From Sulfuritalea sp. (GTDB lineage Bacteria; Pseudomonadota; Gammaproteobacteria; Burkholderiales; Rhodocyclaceae): DNA of 64,000 nt. The stretch covers positions 31,251-95,250 of the forward strand of contig JAUSCI010000056.1 in assembly GCA_030651305.1 (NCBI GenBank), written 5' to 3'. This document shows positions 36,477 through 46,794 of this stretch, in pieces; position 1 is the stretch's first letter, and each line of letters begins with the position of its first letter. The translations under genes were made by a program, and so were the position numbers. Under the pieces are notes generated by a model. It saw only the letters and a list, made by a program, of their open reading frames with translations, did no database searches and had not been told where the DNA came from.

Positions 36477-38102
36477 ATGGACAAGCCATTTGCCATCACG
36501 CTCAATCCCGGCTCCTCGCTGGCCAACCACACCGGCTCCTGGCGCACCTCGCGTCCGGTATATGTCGACCGCCTGCCGCCCTGCAATGCCGCCTGCCCGG
36601 CCGGCGAGAACATCCAGGGCTGGCTGTTCCACGCCGAGAGCGGCGACTACGAAAAGGCATGGCGTGTGCTGGTCGAGAACAATCCGATGCCCGCGATCAT
36701 GGGCCGCGTCTGCTACCACCCCTGCGAAACCGGTTGCAACCGCCAGCATCTCGATGATGCCGTCGGCATCAACTCGGTGGAGCGCTTCCTTGGCGACGAG
36801 GCGATCAAGCGCGGCTGGAAATTCGACAAGCCGGGCCGATCTTCCGGCAAGCGCGTGCTGGTGGTGGGCGCCGGCCCGTCGGGCCTGTCCGCCGCCTATC
36901 ATCTGGCGCGGCTGGGCCATGCGGTGGAAATTCACGAAGCCGGTCCGCTGGCCGGCGGCATGATGCGCTTCGGCATACCGAAATATCGACTGCCGCGTGA
37001 AGTGCTCGATGCCGAAGTCGGCCGCATCCTCGAACTCGGCGTCGTGCTGCGACTGGACACCAAGGTCGACAATATCGCCGAGAGCATGAAGGCCGGCAAG
37101 TTCGACGCCGCCTTCCTCGCCGTCGGCGCCCATATCGGCAAGCGCGCCTACATTCCCGCCGGCGACGCGACCAAGATCATCGACGCGGTTTCAGTGCTGC
37201 GCAGCATGGAAGGCGAGGAGAAGCCCTTGCTTGGCCGCCGCGTGGTCATCTACGGCGGCGGCAACACGGCCATTGATGTCGCGCGAACCGCGAAACGGCT
37301 CGGTGCCTCCGAGTCCATCATCGTCTATCGCCGCACGCGCGAAAAAATGCCGGCCCACGACTTCGAGGTCGAAGAAGCCCTGCAGGAAGGCGTGATGATG
37401 AAGTGGCTATCGACCATCAAGCAGGCCGGCGAGGGCAACATCACCATCGAAAAGATGGTGCTCGACGACAAGGGCTTCCCCCAATCCACCGGCGAATTCG
37501 AGACGCTGGAAGCCGACTCGGTAGTCCTGGCCTTGGGCCAGGACGTGGACCTCTCGCTGCTCGAAGGCGTACCGGGCCTTGAAATCAACGATGGCGTGGT
37601 GCAGGTCGGCGACAACATGATGACCGGCTCCGACGGCATCTTTGCCGGCGGCGACATGGTGCCCTCCGAGCGCACCGTTACCGTTGGCGTCGGCCACGGC
37701 AAGAAAGCCTCGTACCACATCGATGCCTGGCTGCGCGGCGAGACCTACGTGGCGCCGCCCAAGGCAGAGATCGCCGGTTTCGAGCGGCTCAACACCTGGT
37801 ACTACTCGGAAGCACCCCACACCATGCGGCCGATGCTCAACATCATCCGCCGCCAGTCAACCTTCGATGAAGTGCTGGGCGGACTGGATGAGACCAATGC
37901 CCAGTTCGAGGCGCGGCGTTGTCTTTCGTGTGGGAACTGCTTCGAGTGCGACAATTGCTATGGCGTCTGTCCCGACAATGCCGTGATCAAGCTCGGCCCC
38001 GGCAAGCGCTTCGAATTCAACTACGACTATTGCAAGGGCTGCGGCATGTGCGTCGCCGAGTGCCCCTGCGGCGCGATCAAGACCGTGGAGGAGGAAATCT
38101 GA
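36477..38102 (+). CDS. GltD-like FAD/NAD(P) oxidoreductase fused to a 2x[4Fe-4S] ferredoxin
   Basis: A 541-residue flavoprotein. An N-terminal iron-sulfur domain (CNAACPAGENIQ, CYHPCETGCNR) precedes an FAD-binding fold (VVGAGPSGLSAAYHL, about residue 125). An NAD(P)-binding fold follows (IYGGGNTAIDVARTAK, about residue 260). The C-terminal ferredoxin has CLSCGNCFECDNCYGVCP and CKGCGMCVAECP. It likely passes electrons from the 2-oxoacid oxidoreductase to NAD(P), or the reverse, as the flavin subunit does in phenylglyoxylate- and 2-oxoglutarate-oxidising enzymes of anaerobic aromatic degraders. The ATG at 36477 overlaps the end of the beta gene region; the upstream frame is a shadow. Confidence 0.9.
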   Translation: MDKPFAITLNPGSSLANHTGSWRTSRPVYVDRLPPCNAACPAGENIQGWLFHAESGDYEKAWRVLVENNPMPAIMGRVCYHPCETGCNRQHLDDAVGINSVERFLGDEAIKRGWKFDKPGRSSGKRVLVVGAGPSGLSAAYHLARLGHAVEIHEAGPLAGGMMRFGIPKYRLPREVLDAEVGRILELGVVLRLDTKVDNIAESMKAGKFDAAFLAVGAHIGKRAYIPAGDATKIIDAVSVLRSMEGEEKPLLGRRVVIYGGGNTAIDVARTAKRLGASESIIVYRRTREKMPAHDFEVEEALQEGVMMKWLSTIKQAGEGNITIEKMVLDDKGFPQSTGEFETLEADSVVLALGQDVDLSLLEGVPGLEINDGVVQVGDNMMTGSDGIFAGGDMVPSERTVTVGVGHGKKASYHIDAWLRGETYVAPPKAEIAGFERLNTWYYSEAPHTMRPMLNIIRRQSTFDEVLGGLDETNAQFEARRCLSCGNCFECDNCYGVCPDNAVIKLGPGKRFEFNYDYCKGCGMCVAECPCGAIKTVEEEI

Positions 38103-38113
38103 TGAAGCCCCTG

Positions 38114-38156
38114 CGTAGCGGACGGGCCGGCACAAGACGCCGACCTCGCCGCTACG
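38114..38156. repeat. Inverted repeat between convergent oxidoreductase operon and tusE
   Basis: CGTAGCGG at 38114-38121 pairs with CCGCTACG at 38149-38156, leaving a 27-base GC-rich loop. The position between two convergent units suggests a transcription end signal, but no T tract follows on either strand. Confidence 0.35.
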
Positions 38157-38168
38157 GATGACCTCGTC

Positions 38169-38498
38169 CTAGACGCAACCGGTCGGCTTCGGCATTCCCG
38201 CGTAGCGGGCTGCCTGCTTGGCCGGGCCGTAGGGGAACAGGTCGAACAGGTACTTCTTGTCGCCGAATTGCTCGCCGAGCGAACCGCCGATCAGCTTCGA
38301 CATGACGCGCAGATTTGGCGCCGTGCCGTTTTCGGCGTAGTACTCGCGGATCCAGCGCACCACCTGCCAGTGTTCGTCGGCAAGGGCAAGCTGGTCGCGC
38401 TCGGCGAGGAATTTCGCCACGTCCTCGCTCCAGTCGTCGAGCGAAGCCAGATAGCCTTCGGCATCGGTTTCAATATCGCGTCCATTCACGTTGATCAT
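38169..38498 (-). CDS. tusE: TusE/DsrC-family sulfur carrier protein
   Basis: A 109-residue DsrC/TusE-family protein with the conserved C-terminus GMPKPTGCV. The penultimate cysteine that carries sulfur is present. The second cysteine of true DsrC, eleven residues before it, is replaced: the sequence is KQAARYAG where DsrC has KQACR. This favours the TusE-type relay role (tRNA 2-thiouridine) over dissimilatory sulfite metabolism. The gene stands alone. Confidence 0.9.
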   Translation of the reverse strand: MINVNGRDIETDAEGYLASLDDWSEDVAKFLAERDQLALADEHWQVVRWIREYYAENGTAPNLRVMSKLIGGSLGEQFGDKKYLFDLFPYGPAKQAARYAGMPKPTGCV

Positions 38499-38819
38499 GT
38501 TTTTTCTCTCTGTATCAGGGGTTCGGGATAATACTTGACTATTTTTCTCGGATTATAGGACAAGGCAGTTTGGCGGCGCATAGAGCCTTTTGCAGCCGCC
38601 ATCGTGCAGACTTATCGCCCACCCGGTCCTTTGCATGGCATCGAGAAGCAAGATGCCATGCACAAGTTGCTCCTGTTGCAGAGAGAAGATCCTCGCTTGC
38701 GTGCGGTTCCGGGTACTACCTGCACAATGATGGCGACCTCCTCCGTCACAGTCTTTCTTGCGTTGATGCCACTACACGCCTAAGATTTGTGCGCTATGCC
38801 ATCATGATTTCTGCCTATC
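38499..38819 (+). other. Intergenic region between tusE and the caspase-like gene
   Basis: About 320 bases. The tusE-proximal part is AT-rich, as expected of a promoter for that gene on the - strand (CAAGTATTATCC about 45 bases before its ATG), but no clear -35 pairs with it. The remainder shows no gene or RNA structure that I can support. Confidence 0.4.
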
Positions 38820-40320
38820 TTGTTTGCCTGGGTACTGCGAGTGCTTGTGATTGCGGCATCCTGTGCGTCGATTGCCCATGCGCAGCCGGAGCAGCAACCA
38901 GGCCTGTTTGAATCACTCGGCAAGCTGTTGCAGCCGCAAAAGCAAACTCCAGCGGTCGAAACCATTACACCCGAGCGGGCGCTCGCCGTTACCGGCAAGG
39001 AACACCGCGTCGCACTGGTCATCGGCAATGCCGCCTATACGCAGGGCGCGCTCGTCAATCCCGTCAACGACGCCCGTGCCATGGCCAGGCGCTTGCGCAG
39101 CTTGGGCTTCGACGTCGTGCTGCGCGAAAACCTCAAGGCGCGCGACATCGGCGGCGTCTATCGGGAATTCCGCAGCAAGGTCACCCCCGGCGGCGTGGCG
39201 CTGGTCTTTTACGCCGGTCACGGCGTCCAGTTCAAGGGCCAGAACTACTTTCCGGCCATAGACGCCGACATCCACAGCGAAGAAGACGTGCCCCTGCAAA
39301 GCCTCCACCTTGGCAACCTGCTGGACAACATGGAAGAAGCCAAGGCCGGCGTCAGCCTGGTCTTTCTCGACGCCTGCCGCGACAACCCGTTTGCTCGCCG
39401 TTTCCGCAGCGGCACGCGCGGTCTGGCCAAGGTCGAAGCCGCATCGGGGATGCTGATCCACTACGCCACCCGGCCCGGCAGTGTCGCGTCGGATGGCGAA
39501 GGAAAAAATGGTACCTACACCGAGGCGCTTCTAGCGCAGATGAGCGAACCCGGAGTGCCCGTGGAGCAGATGCTCAAGCGCGTCGCCAACCATGTGGTGG
39601 CCAAGACCAAGGGCAAGCAGGAACCGTGGGTAGAGGGCAGCCTGCGCGGCGACTTCTACTTCATCTTCCAGGGGCCAGACGGTGCAGGTACAAACGCCGG
39701 CAGCCGATCCGGAAGCCGAGACTTGGGTGGCGGCGGAAAATGACAGAACGGCGGAGGGTTATCAAGCCTATCTTGATGCTTATCCCCAAGGCCGCTACGC
39801 AGTGGCAGCGAGGATCAAATTGAAGGGGCTGCAAAAACCGGCGACGCCTGCCGCCGCTCCCCAAGCACCGACTTCTGAGGCAGCAGCAGCGCCCGGCGCG
39901 GAATGTGCACTGACCACGATTGGCAAAACTTGGCTCGGCCAATTGGATGCCGCAATTGCCCGACGCGACGCAACGGCGATCATCGCCGTATTTGCACCGG
40001 AGGCAGCAGTTCGGGCTACGGTACGCGGCGCTGATGGCAAGATGACCCCCGTTGATATCAGGCGTGAAGAGTTCGTGCGAAGTACGATTGTCGCGATGAA
40101 AGGACTCGAGGACTATAAACAACGGCGAGTGTGGACTGAAGGCAAGGCGGTTGATCCAGCTTCTGGTGCCGCCTGCGACCGCATAAGTCTCAGGTCGCTG
40201 GTAGTAGAGCAAGGACGCCAATCCCGGAAACCCTATCGGTTCGAATCCTTGGAGGAATACGTTCTCGAGTTGCGGGCCGGGAAGTGGCTCGCGGTCAAGG
40301 CGGAAACCACCCAACAGTAG
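38820..40320 (+). pseudogene. Caspase-family (peptidase C14) protein, split by a frameshift near 39680
   Basis: The first frame (38820-39743) encodes a signal-peptide-like N-terminus, then a caspase fold with its catalytic His in FYAGHGVQ (about residue 140) and Cys in FLDACRDNPF (about residue 186). Near 39675-39690 the natural sequence (TVQVQTPAADPEAETW, a common linker in this family) moves to another frame. It continues to 40320 with a repeat-like AYLDAYPQGRYAVAARIKL segment and a C-terminal domain. The shift lies by GGGGCC. It may be a real inactivating mutation, a slippage event or a sequencing error. The TTG start is uncertain. The protease domain itself is intact before the shift. Confidence 0.75.
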
Positions 40321-40386
40321 ATGAATCCCACGGAAATATTCAGGAGCAGACAACGGTTTTTAGCGATAGCAAGTAAAGCTCCATCT

Positions 40387-40400
40387 CGCCAGCGCCGACT
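40387..40400 (+). repeat. Dispersed repeat copy 3
   Basis: A perfect 14-base core. About 35 bases to its left are also similar to the sequence left of copy 5 (CACGGTT...AGCAA...AG), so here the repeat is longer than elsewhere. Confidence 0.7.
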
Positions 40401-40477
40401 CTTCAGAAATTGGCCGACCAGCTATAAACCAATCTCGGGCAGGCGATCTTTCCAGTAACCGGGGCGAAAGGAATTAA

Positions 40478-41027
40478 GGGTTCCAGGCTCGCATTTCTCG
40501 TTGGGCGCTGGTGGGTTCATGCATCAACGTAGCTAAGGAGGTCACTTGAATGAGCAATAAGATCGCGTTACTCCCCGGTGAGCACGTCGTAATGAGTTCT
40601 GACAACGACATTTTGATTCTCACGAACAAGCGTGTGCGCTACGATTCCGTCGTCTGGGGCCAGTCCAATCTAATCGGCATTACTCTCAGTTCGGTTGCTT
40701 CGTGCGGCCTAGTTACAAAGTCGTTTCCCTTCCTGCTTATCTTCGCGGTTTTTGCTTTGCTCGTCGCCTTCAATCAGAGCGGCGGCCCCCAGTGGGGCTT
40801 GCTCTTGGCGGCAGCAGTCTTAGTCGTAGCGTATTTCGTTACGCGCAAAGCAGTAATTTCTGTTGCTTCGAAAGGAGGACAAGAGATTTTGGTGCCAACC
40901 AAGGGAATGAACCGTGAAGCCATCCTTGGATTTATCGAAGCCGTCGAACGCGAAAAACTTAAGTGAAGAATTAGAGGTTCGAATTAAAGGTTCCAAAAAC
41001 GTGGGGTTCCAAGCTCGCATTTCTCGT
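40478..41027 (+). repeat. Pair of 24-base direct repeats bracketing a small membrane-protein gene
   Basis: The 24 bases at 40478-40501 and at 41004-41027 differ at one position (GGGTTCCAGGCTC versus GGGTTCCAAGCTC, then identical). Four related GAATTA-R-R-GGTTC motifs occur at 40471, 40968, 40981 and 41677. The copies flank the gene at 40550-40966 like cassette borders. Confidence 0.6.
40550..40966 (+). CDS. Small membrane protein with PH-like (YdbT/bPH) N-terminus
   Basis: A 138-residue protein. Residues 1-45 (LLPGEHVVMSSDNDILILTNKRVRY) resemble the opening strands of bacterial PH domains. Two hydrophobic helices (about 60-80 and 84-100) split that domain, and the remainder is soluble. The start is strong: AAGGAGG lies nine bases upstream of the ATG. 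It is AT-richer than neighbouring housekeeping genes and bracketed by direct repeats, consistent with acquisition. Function is unknown. Confidence 0.7.
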   Translation: MSNKIALLPGEHVVMSSDNDILILTNKRVRYDSVVWGQSNLIGITLSSVASCGLVTKSFPFLLIFAVFALLVAFNQSGGPQWGLLLAAAVLVVAYFVTRKAVISVASKGGQEILVPTKGMNREAILGFIEAVEREKLK

Positions 41028-41071
41028 GATTGGAGTCGCATTGATTTTCCCGACTGCATGAATCGCCGTCC

Positions 41072-41085
41072 CGCCAGCGCCGACT
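41072..41085 (+). repeat. Dispersed repeat copy 4
   Basis: A perfect 14-base core with left flank CGCCGTCC, located between the membrane-protein gene and the DUF4258 gene. Confidence 0.7.
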
Positions 41086-41148
41086 TATGGCAGGCCAGCC
41101 AGCGGACGACTGTTAGACATTTCTATTGCTGCTCTATAGACTTTGGGC

Positions 41149-41430
41149 ATGGCACATCCGACAATTCACCAGCTTCGGCATTTGGTCCGCACGCTGAACT
41201 ATGTCGTTTCAACCCACGCCGCGGAGAAACTTGAAGATGACAACCTCTCCATCCTTGATCTCGAAAACATCATCCTCACGGGGAAAATCACGGAGCGCCA
41301 GCGCGACGCCAAAACCAGGGAAAGCAAAATCATCGTCTCTGGCGTCACACTCGACGGCAATCATGCGCAAGCCGTCGTCAAAGTCGGCTTCACCGGCAAA
41401 CTCATCGTCATCACTACCTATGTCCTCTGA
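41149..41430 (+). CDS. DUF4258 protein, probable RelE-like toxin
   Basis: A 93-residue DUF4258 protein (STHAAEKLEDDNLSILDLENIILTGKITERQRD). DUF4258 proteins are thought to be distant relatives of RelE/BrnT ribonuclease toxins and usually pair with zinc-finger or helix-turn-helix antitoxins. It overlaps the following YgiT-type gene by 11 bases. An ATG at 41149 is chosen; a TTG six bases upstream is possible. Confidence 0.8.
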   Translation: MAHPTIHQLRHLVRTLNYVVSTHAAEKLEDDNLSILDLENIILTGKITERQRDAKTRESKIIVSGVTLDGNHAQAVVKVGFTGKLIVITTYVL

Positions 41431-41671
41431 TCATCTCTGCGCTCACTGCGGCAATTCGGCAGTCCAGGTCAAGTATGTCACCCGCAGCTTTGGCAAGGCT
41501 GCGGCTTTATTGGTCATCGAAGCCATCCCGATGTACTTCTGCCCGAACTGTGGGGAGTCCTATTTTTCTGCCCAGACTCTGCATGAAATCGAGCGCATCA
41601 AAGCACTCCGCAAGTCTGTCGCCGTAAACCGCCCGATTCCGGTTGCCGCTTTTCAGCCGGCAGCAGCCTGA
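41420..41671 (+). CDS. YgiT-type zinc finger protein, probable antitoxin
   Basis: An 83-residue protein with two CxxC pairs, CAHCGNS and CPNCGES, separated by about 30 residues, which is the YgiT/MqsA N-terminal zinc-binding fold. No C-terminal Xre helix-turn-helix is present, so DNA binding is unlikely or minimal. It overlaps the DUF4258 toxin-like gene, the usual layout for this type of toxin-antitoxin pair. Confidence 0.8.
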   Translation: MSSDHLCAHCGNSAVQVKYVTRSFGKAAALLVIEAIPMYFCPNCGESYFSAQTLHEIERIKALRKSVAVNRPIPVAAFQPAAA

Positions 41672-41750
41672 CTTTGGAATTAGAGGTTCCATAAATCGGT
41701 AAATCGGGGACGGACCACGGTTCTCAACAGTAGCAAACAGAGCGCCGTCC

Positions 41751-41764
41751 CGCCAGCGCCGACT
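41751..41764 (+). repeat. Dispersed repeat copy 5
   Basis: A perfect 14-base core with left flank GCGCCGTCC, in the leader region upstream of iorA. About 35 bases to its left resemble the left side of copy 3. Confidence 0.7.
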
Positions 41765-41890
41765 TATTGCGGTGGGAGCCATGTGTACCGCCCAAGGAAA
41801 GCGCCCCCGTGCCAAGTCAGTTCCTTGCCACCTCTTAGGGTGGACGCCCACCCCGCAAATCCGGATAATTCGTCCCGATACGTTTGACGA

Positions 41891-41935
41891 TGACCTGCGC
41901 GAGGGTGCGCCCCGGCGCAGGTCAATTTTTTCCTT
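41891..41935 (+). terminator. Strong intrinsic terminator hairpin 17 bases before iorA
   Basis: TGACCTGCGC (41891-41900) pairs perfectly with GCGCAGGTCA (41915-41924), giving a 10-base-pair stem. A 14-base loop carries a small GGG/CCC helix, and ATTTTTTCCTTTT follows. It could end transcripts from the toxin-antitoxin unit 220 bases upstream. Because it ends so close to the iorA start it could also be the off-switch of a leader attenuator. Confidence 0.8.
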
Positions 41936-41951
41936 TTCCCGAGAGAGCGCC

Positions 41952-43832
41952 ATGGCCGCCGTTATGCCTCAGTTGGCAACCCCACCAGCCCCCAGCCGGC
42001 TTCTGCTTTCCGGCAACGAAGCCGTTGCCCGCGCCGTCTGGGAATCCGGCGTGCGCGTCGCTGCCGCCTATCCCGGCACGCCGGCCACCGAAATCATCGA
42101 ATCCCTGGCGCGTTTTCCCGATCTGCACACCGAATGGTCGGTGAATGAAAAGGTCTCGATGGAAGTCGCCCTGGGCGCGTCGATGACCGGCGCCCGGGCC
42201 TTCTGCGCGATGAAGCACGTCGGGCTGAACGTCGCCAGCGACTGCCTGATGACCATGACCATCACCGGCGCCTACGGCGGTCTGGTGATTGCCGTTGCCG
42301 ATGACGTCGGCCTGTCGTCGTCGCAAAATGAACAGGATTCCCGCTTCTGGGGCCGCTTTGCGCACCTGCCAATACTTGAGCCGGCGGATTCGCAGGAAGC
42401 CTACGAGATGACGAAGTATGCCTTTGCACTATCCGAGCAGTACGAGACGCCGGTGCTGCTGCGCCTCACCACTCGCATCTGTCACGTCAAGGCGCTGGTC
42501 AGCGTGGGCGAGCGCGAGGCGCACGAGCCGGCCGGCTTCATCAAGAACCCGCAGCGCTGGGTGATGGTGCCGGCCCATGCCAAGGCGCGCATCCCCGGTC
42601 TGTTTCAACGCGAGGAAACCCTGCGCGGCGTGTCGGAAACCTCGCCACTGAATGTGCTGGAGCCTGGCCGCGACCGCCGTGTCGGCTTCGTCGCCTCGGG
42701 CCCGGCCTACATGCATGTCAAGGAAGCCTTCCCCGATGCTCCGATACTGAAGCTGGGCTTCTCTTACCCGTGGCCGCTGGAAAAGATGCGCGCCCTGGCG
42801 GCGATGTGCGACAAGTTGCTGGTGGTCGAGGAAACCGAGCTGCTGCTCGAAACGGAAATCAAGGCGGCGGGCATCGCCTGTCATGGCAAGGATGTGCTGC
42901 CCAGGATGGGCGAACTTTCGCCGCAGGTACTGAGCCCGGCGGTGGACCGCCTGCTCGGCAAGGAGCCGCCACCGCCCGCTCCCGCCGCAACGCCGATGAA
43001 AGTCTTTCCACGGCCACCGACCCTGTGCGCGTCCTGCCCCCACATGGGTATTTACTACACCCTGTCGCAGATCAAAAACATCATCGTCACCGGCGACATC
43101 GGCTGCTACACGCTCGGCGCCGGCCATCCCTGGAATGCCCTCGACAGCACGATCTGCATGGGCGCCACGATGGGCGTCGCGCTGGGCATCGACAAGGGGC
43201 GTGGCGAGGTCGACAAGAACAAACGCATACTGGCCGTGATCGGCGATTCCACCTTCATGCACATGGGCATGCAGGGTCTGCTCAACATCACCTACAACAA
43301 GGGCAACATCACGGTCCTGCTGCTCGACAACAACACCACCGGGATGACCGGCGGCCAGGCCACGCCGGCCTCCGGTCGCGACATACATGGCCAGGAAGCG
43401 CCGCGCGTCAGCCTGGCCAAAGTGGTCGAGGCACTCGGCGTGGCGGTCGAGCACATCAGGATTGTGGATCCCTACGAGTTGCCCGTGCTGTTCAAGACCG
43501 TGCGCGAAGAAATCAAGCACGAGGGGCCGTCGGTGATCATCGCTCAGCGGCCCTGCGTGCTGACCGACGGCTTCAAGCCCTTCCGCCCGTACCTGGTCGA
43601 CGAGGACAAGTGCACCGGTTGCGGCAACTGCCTCGACGTCGGCTGCCCGGCGATCCACGTCACCCGCCGTGACAAGGTGATCAAACCCTCGGGCAAGGAA
43701 GTCGAACTGGCCTTCGCCAATATCGACAACCAGGCCTGCACCGGCTGCGGCCTGTGCGTTCAACCCTGCGCGCCGGATGCCATTCAGCATGTGGCCCGGC
43801 ACGACATCCCAATCCACATTGTCAAATCATGA
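41952..43832 (+). CDS. iorA: Indolepyruvate ferredoxin oxidoreductase, alpha subunit
   Basis: A 626-residue IorA that oxidises arylpyruvates from aromatic amino acids to aryl-acetyl-CoA with ferredoxin as acceptor. The N-terminal transketolase-like half contains AAYPGTPATEIIE and WSVNEKVSMEVALGASMTGARA. The TPP half contains CASCPHMG, GDIGCYTLG, GDSTFMHMGMQGLLN and DNNTTGMTGGQ. Two C-terminal [4Fe-4S] motifs follow (CTGCGNCLDVGCP, CTGCGLCVQPCAP). The ATG at 41952 is used; the open frame upstream runs through the terminator hairpin. It overlaps iorB by four bases. Confidence 0.95.
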   Translation: MAAVMPQLATPPAPSRLLLSGNEAVARAVWESGVRVAAAYPGTPATEIIESLARFPDLHTEWSVNEKVSMEVALGASMTGARAFCAMKHVGLNVASDCLMTMTITGAYGGLVIAVADDVGLSSSQNEQDSRFWGRFAHLPILEPADSQEAYEMTKYAFALSEQYETPVLLRLTTRICHVKALVSVGEREAHEPAGFIKNPQRWVMVPAHAKARIPGLFQREETLRGVSETSPLNVLEPGRDRRVGFVASGPAYMHVKEAFPDAPILKLGFSYPWPLEKMRALAAMCDKLLVVEETELLLETEIKAAGIACHGKDVLPRMGELSPQVLSPAVDRLLGKEPPPPAPAATPMKVFPRPPTLCASCPHMGIYYTLSQIKNIIVTGDIGCYTLGAGHPWNALDSTICMGATMGVALGIDKGRGEVDKNKRILAVIGDSTFMHMGMQGLLNITYNKGNITVLLLDNNTTGMTGGQATPASGRDIHGQEAPRVSLAKVVEALGVAVEHIRIVDPYELPVLFKTVREEIKHEGPSVIIAQRPCVLTDGFKPFRPYLVDEDKCTGCGNCLDVGCPAIHVTRRDKVIKPSGKEVELAFANIDNQACTGCGLCVQPCAPDAIQHVARHDIPIHIVKS

Positions 43833-44449
43833 ACCAGGACACCATCACCAACATTCTCGTCTGCGGCATCGGCGGCCAGGGCGTCATGACGGCCACCGAG
43901 ATTCTTGCCGAGGCCGCCATCGCCGAAGGCCACGACGTCAAGAAAACCGAAGTGGCGGGCATGGCGCAGCGCGGCGGCGTGGTCACTTCGCACCTGCGCT
44001 TCGGCCGCAAGGTGCTTTCGCCCCAAATCGAACCGGGCACGGTGCAGGTGCTGCTCGGCTTTGAAGGCGCCGAGGCCCTGCGCTGGTCACACTATCTGCG
44101 ATCCGACGGCATTGCGCTGGTGAACAACGCCAGACTGGTGCCGCCGGTGGTCGAGCTTGGCCTGTTCGATTATCCAGAGGATCCGGCCGGGCAGATGCGG
44201 GCTGCAGGACGCCGCGTGGTGTCCTTTGATGCCATGTCCATCGCCCACGACCTGGGTGAAATCCGGCTGGGCAATACCGTCATGCTGGGCGCCATCGCCG
44301 ACTATCTGCCGTTCGCGCCCGATGTACTGCTGGCATGCATCGTCAAGCGCTTCGCGCGCAAGGGAGAAAACGTGGTCGACGCCAATCGCCACGCCTTTGC
44401 GGCGGGACGGGAAGCCGTAGCGAAACAACTCGGCACCGCAGCGGCCTGA
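43829..44449 (+). CDS. iorB: Indolepyruvate ferredoxin oxidoreductase, beta subunit
   Basis: A 206-residue IorB, the gamma-type partner of IorA, with the N-terminal ILVCGIGGQGVMTATEIL motif and KTEVAGMAQRGGVVTSHLRFG. The ATG overlaps the iorA stop (ATGA). It is distinct from the gamma subunit at 33601-34197, showing that two separate 2-oxoacid oxidoreductases are encoded within 11 kb. folD follows after 32 bases. Confidence 0.93.
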   Translation: MNQDTITNILVCGIGGQGVMTATEILAEAAIAEGHDVKKTEVAGMAQRGGVVTSHLRFGRKVLSPQIEPGTVQVLLGFEGAEALRWSHYLRSDGIALVNNARLVPPVVELGLFDYPEDPAGQMRAAGRRVVSFDAMSIAHDLGEIRLGNTVMLGAIADYLPFAPDVLLACIVKRFARKGENVVDANRHAFAAGREAVAKQLGTAAA

Positions 44450-44481
44450 ATCGCCCCATCAACTAACGCGAAAACCCATTC

Positions 44482-46759
<2,278 letters not shown>

Positions 46760-46775
46760 CCCCGGATCGCCGTAC

Positions 46776-46789
46776 CACCAGCGCCGACT
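46776..46789 (+). repeat. Dispersed repeat copy 6
   Basis: CACCAGCGCCGACT, one mismatch from the core, ends five bases before the Nudix gene ATG, in the same position relative to a start codon as copy 2. Confidence 0.7.
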
Positions 46790-46794
46790 TTCGA

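Noticed and set aside
40230..40262. tRNA-like T arm GGTTCGAATCC
   Set aside because: It lies inside the coding sequence of the caspase-gene remainder, and no acceptor, D or anticodon stems can be drawn around it.
40499..41125. Integron attC sites (GTTGGGC and GTTAGAC resemble the GTTRRRY core)
   Set aside because: No matching inverse core RYYYAAC or imperfect palindrome flanks them, and no integrase gene is present.
41700..41940. Cobalamin or thiamine riboswitch upstream of iorA
   Set aside because: A stretch AAGTCAGTTCCTTGCCA faintly resembles a B12 box, but the other conserved elements are missing and there is no TPP box.
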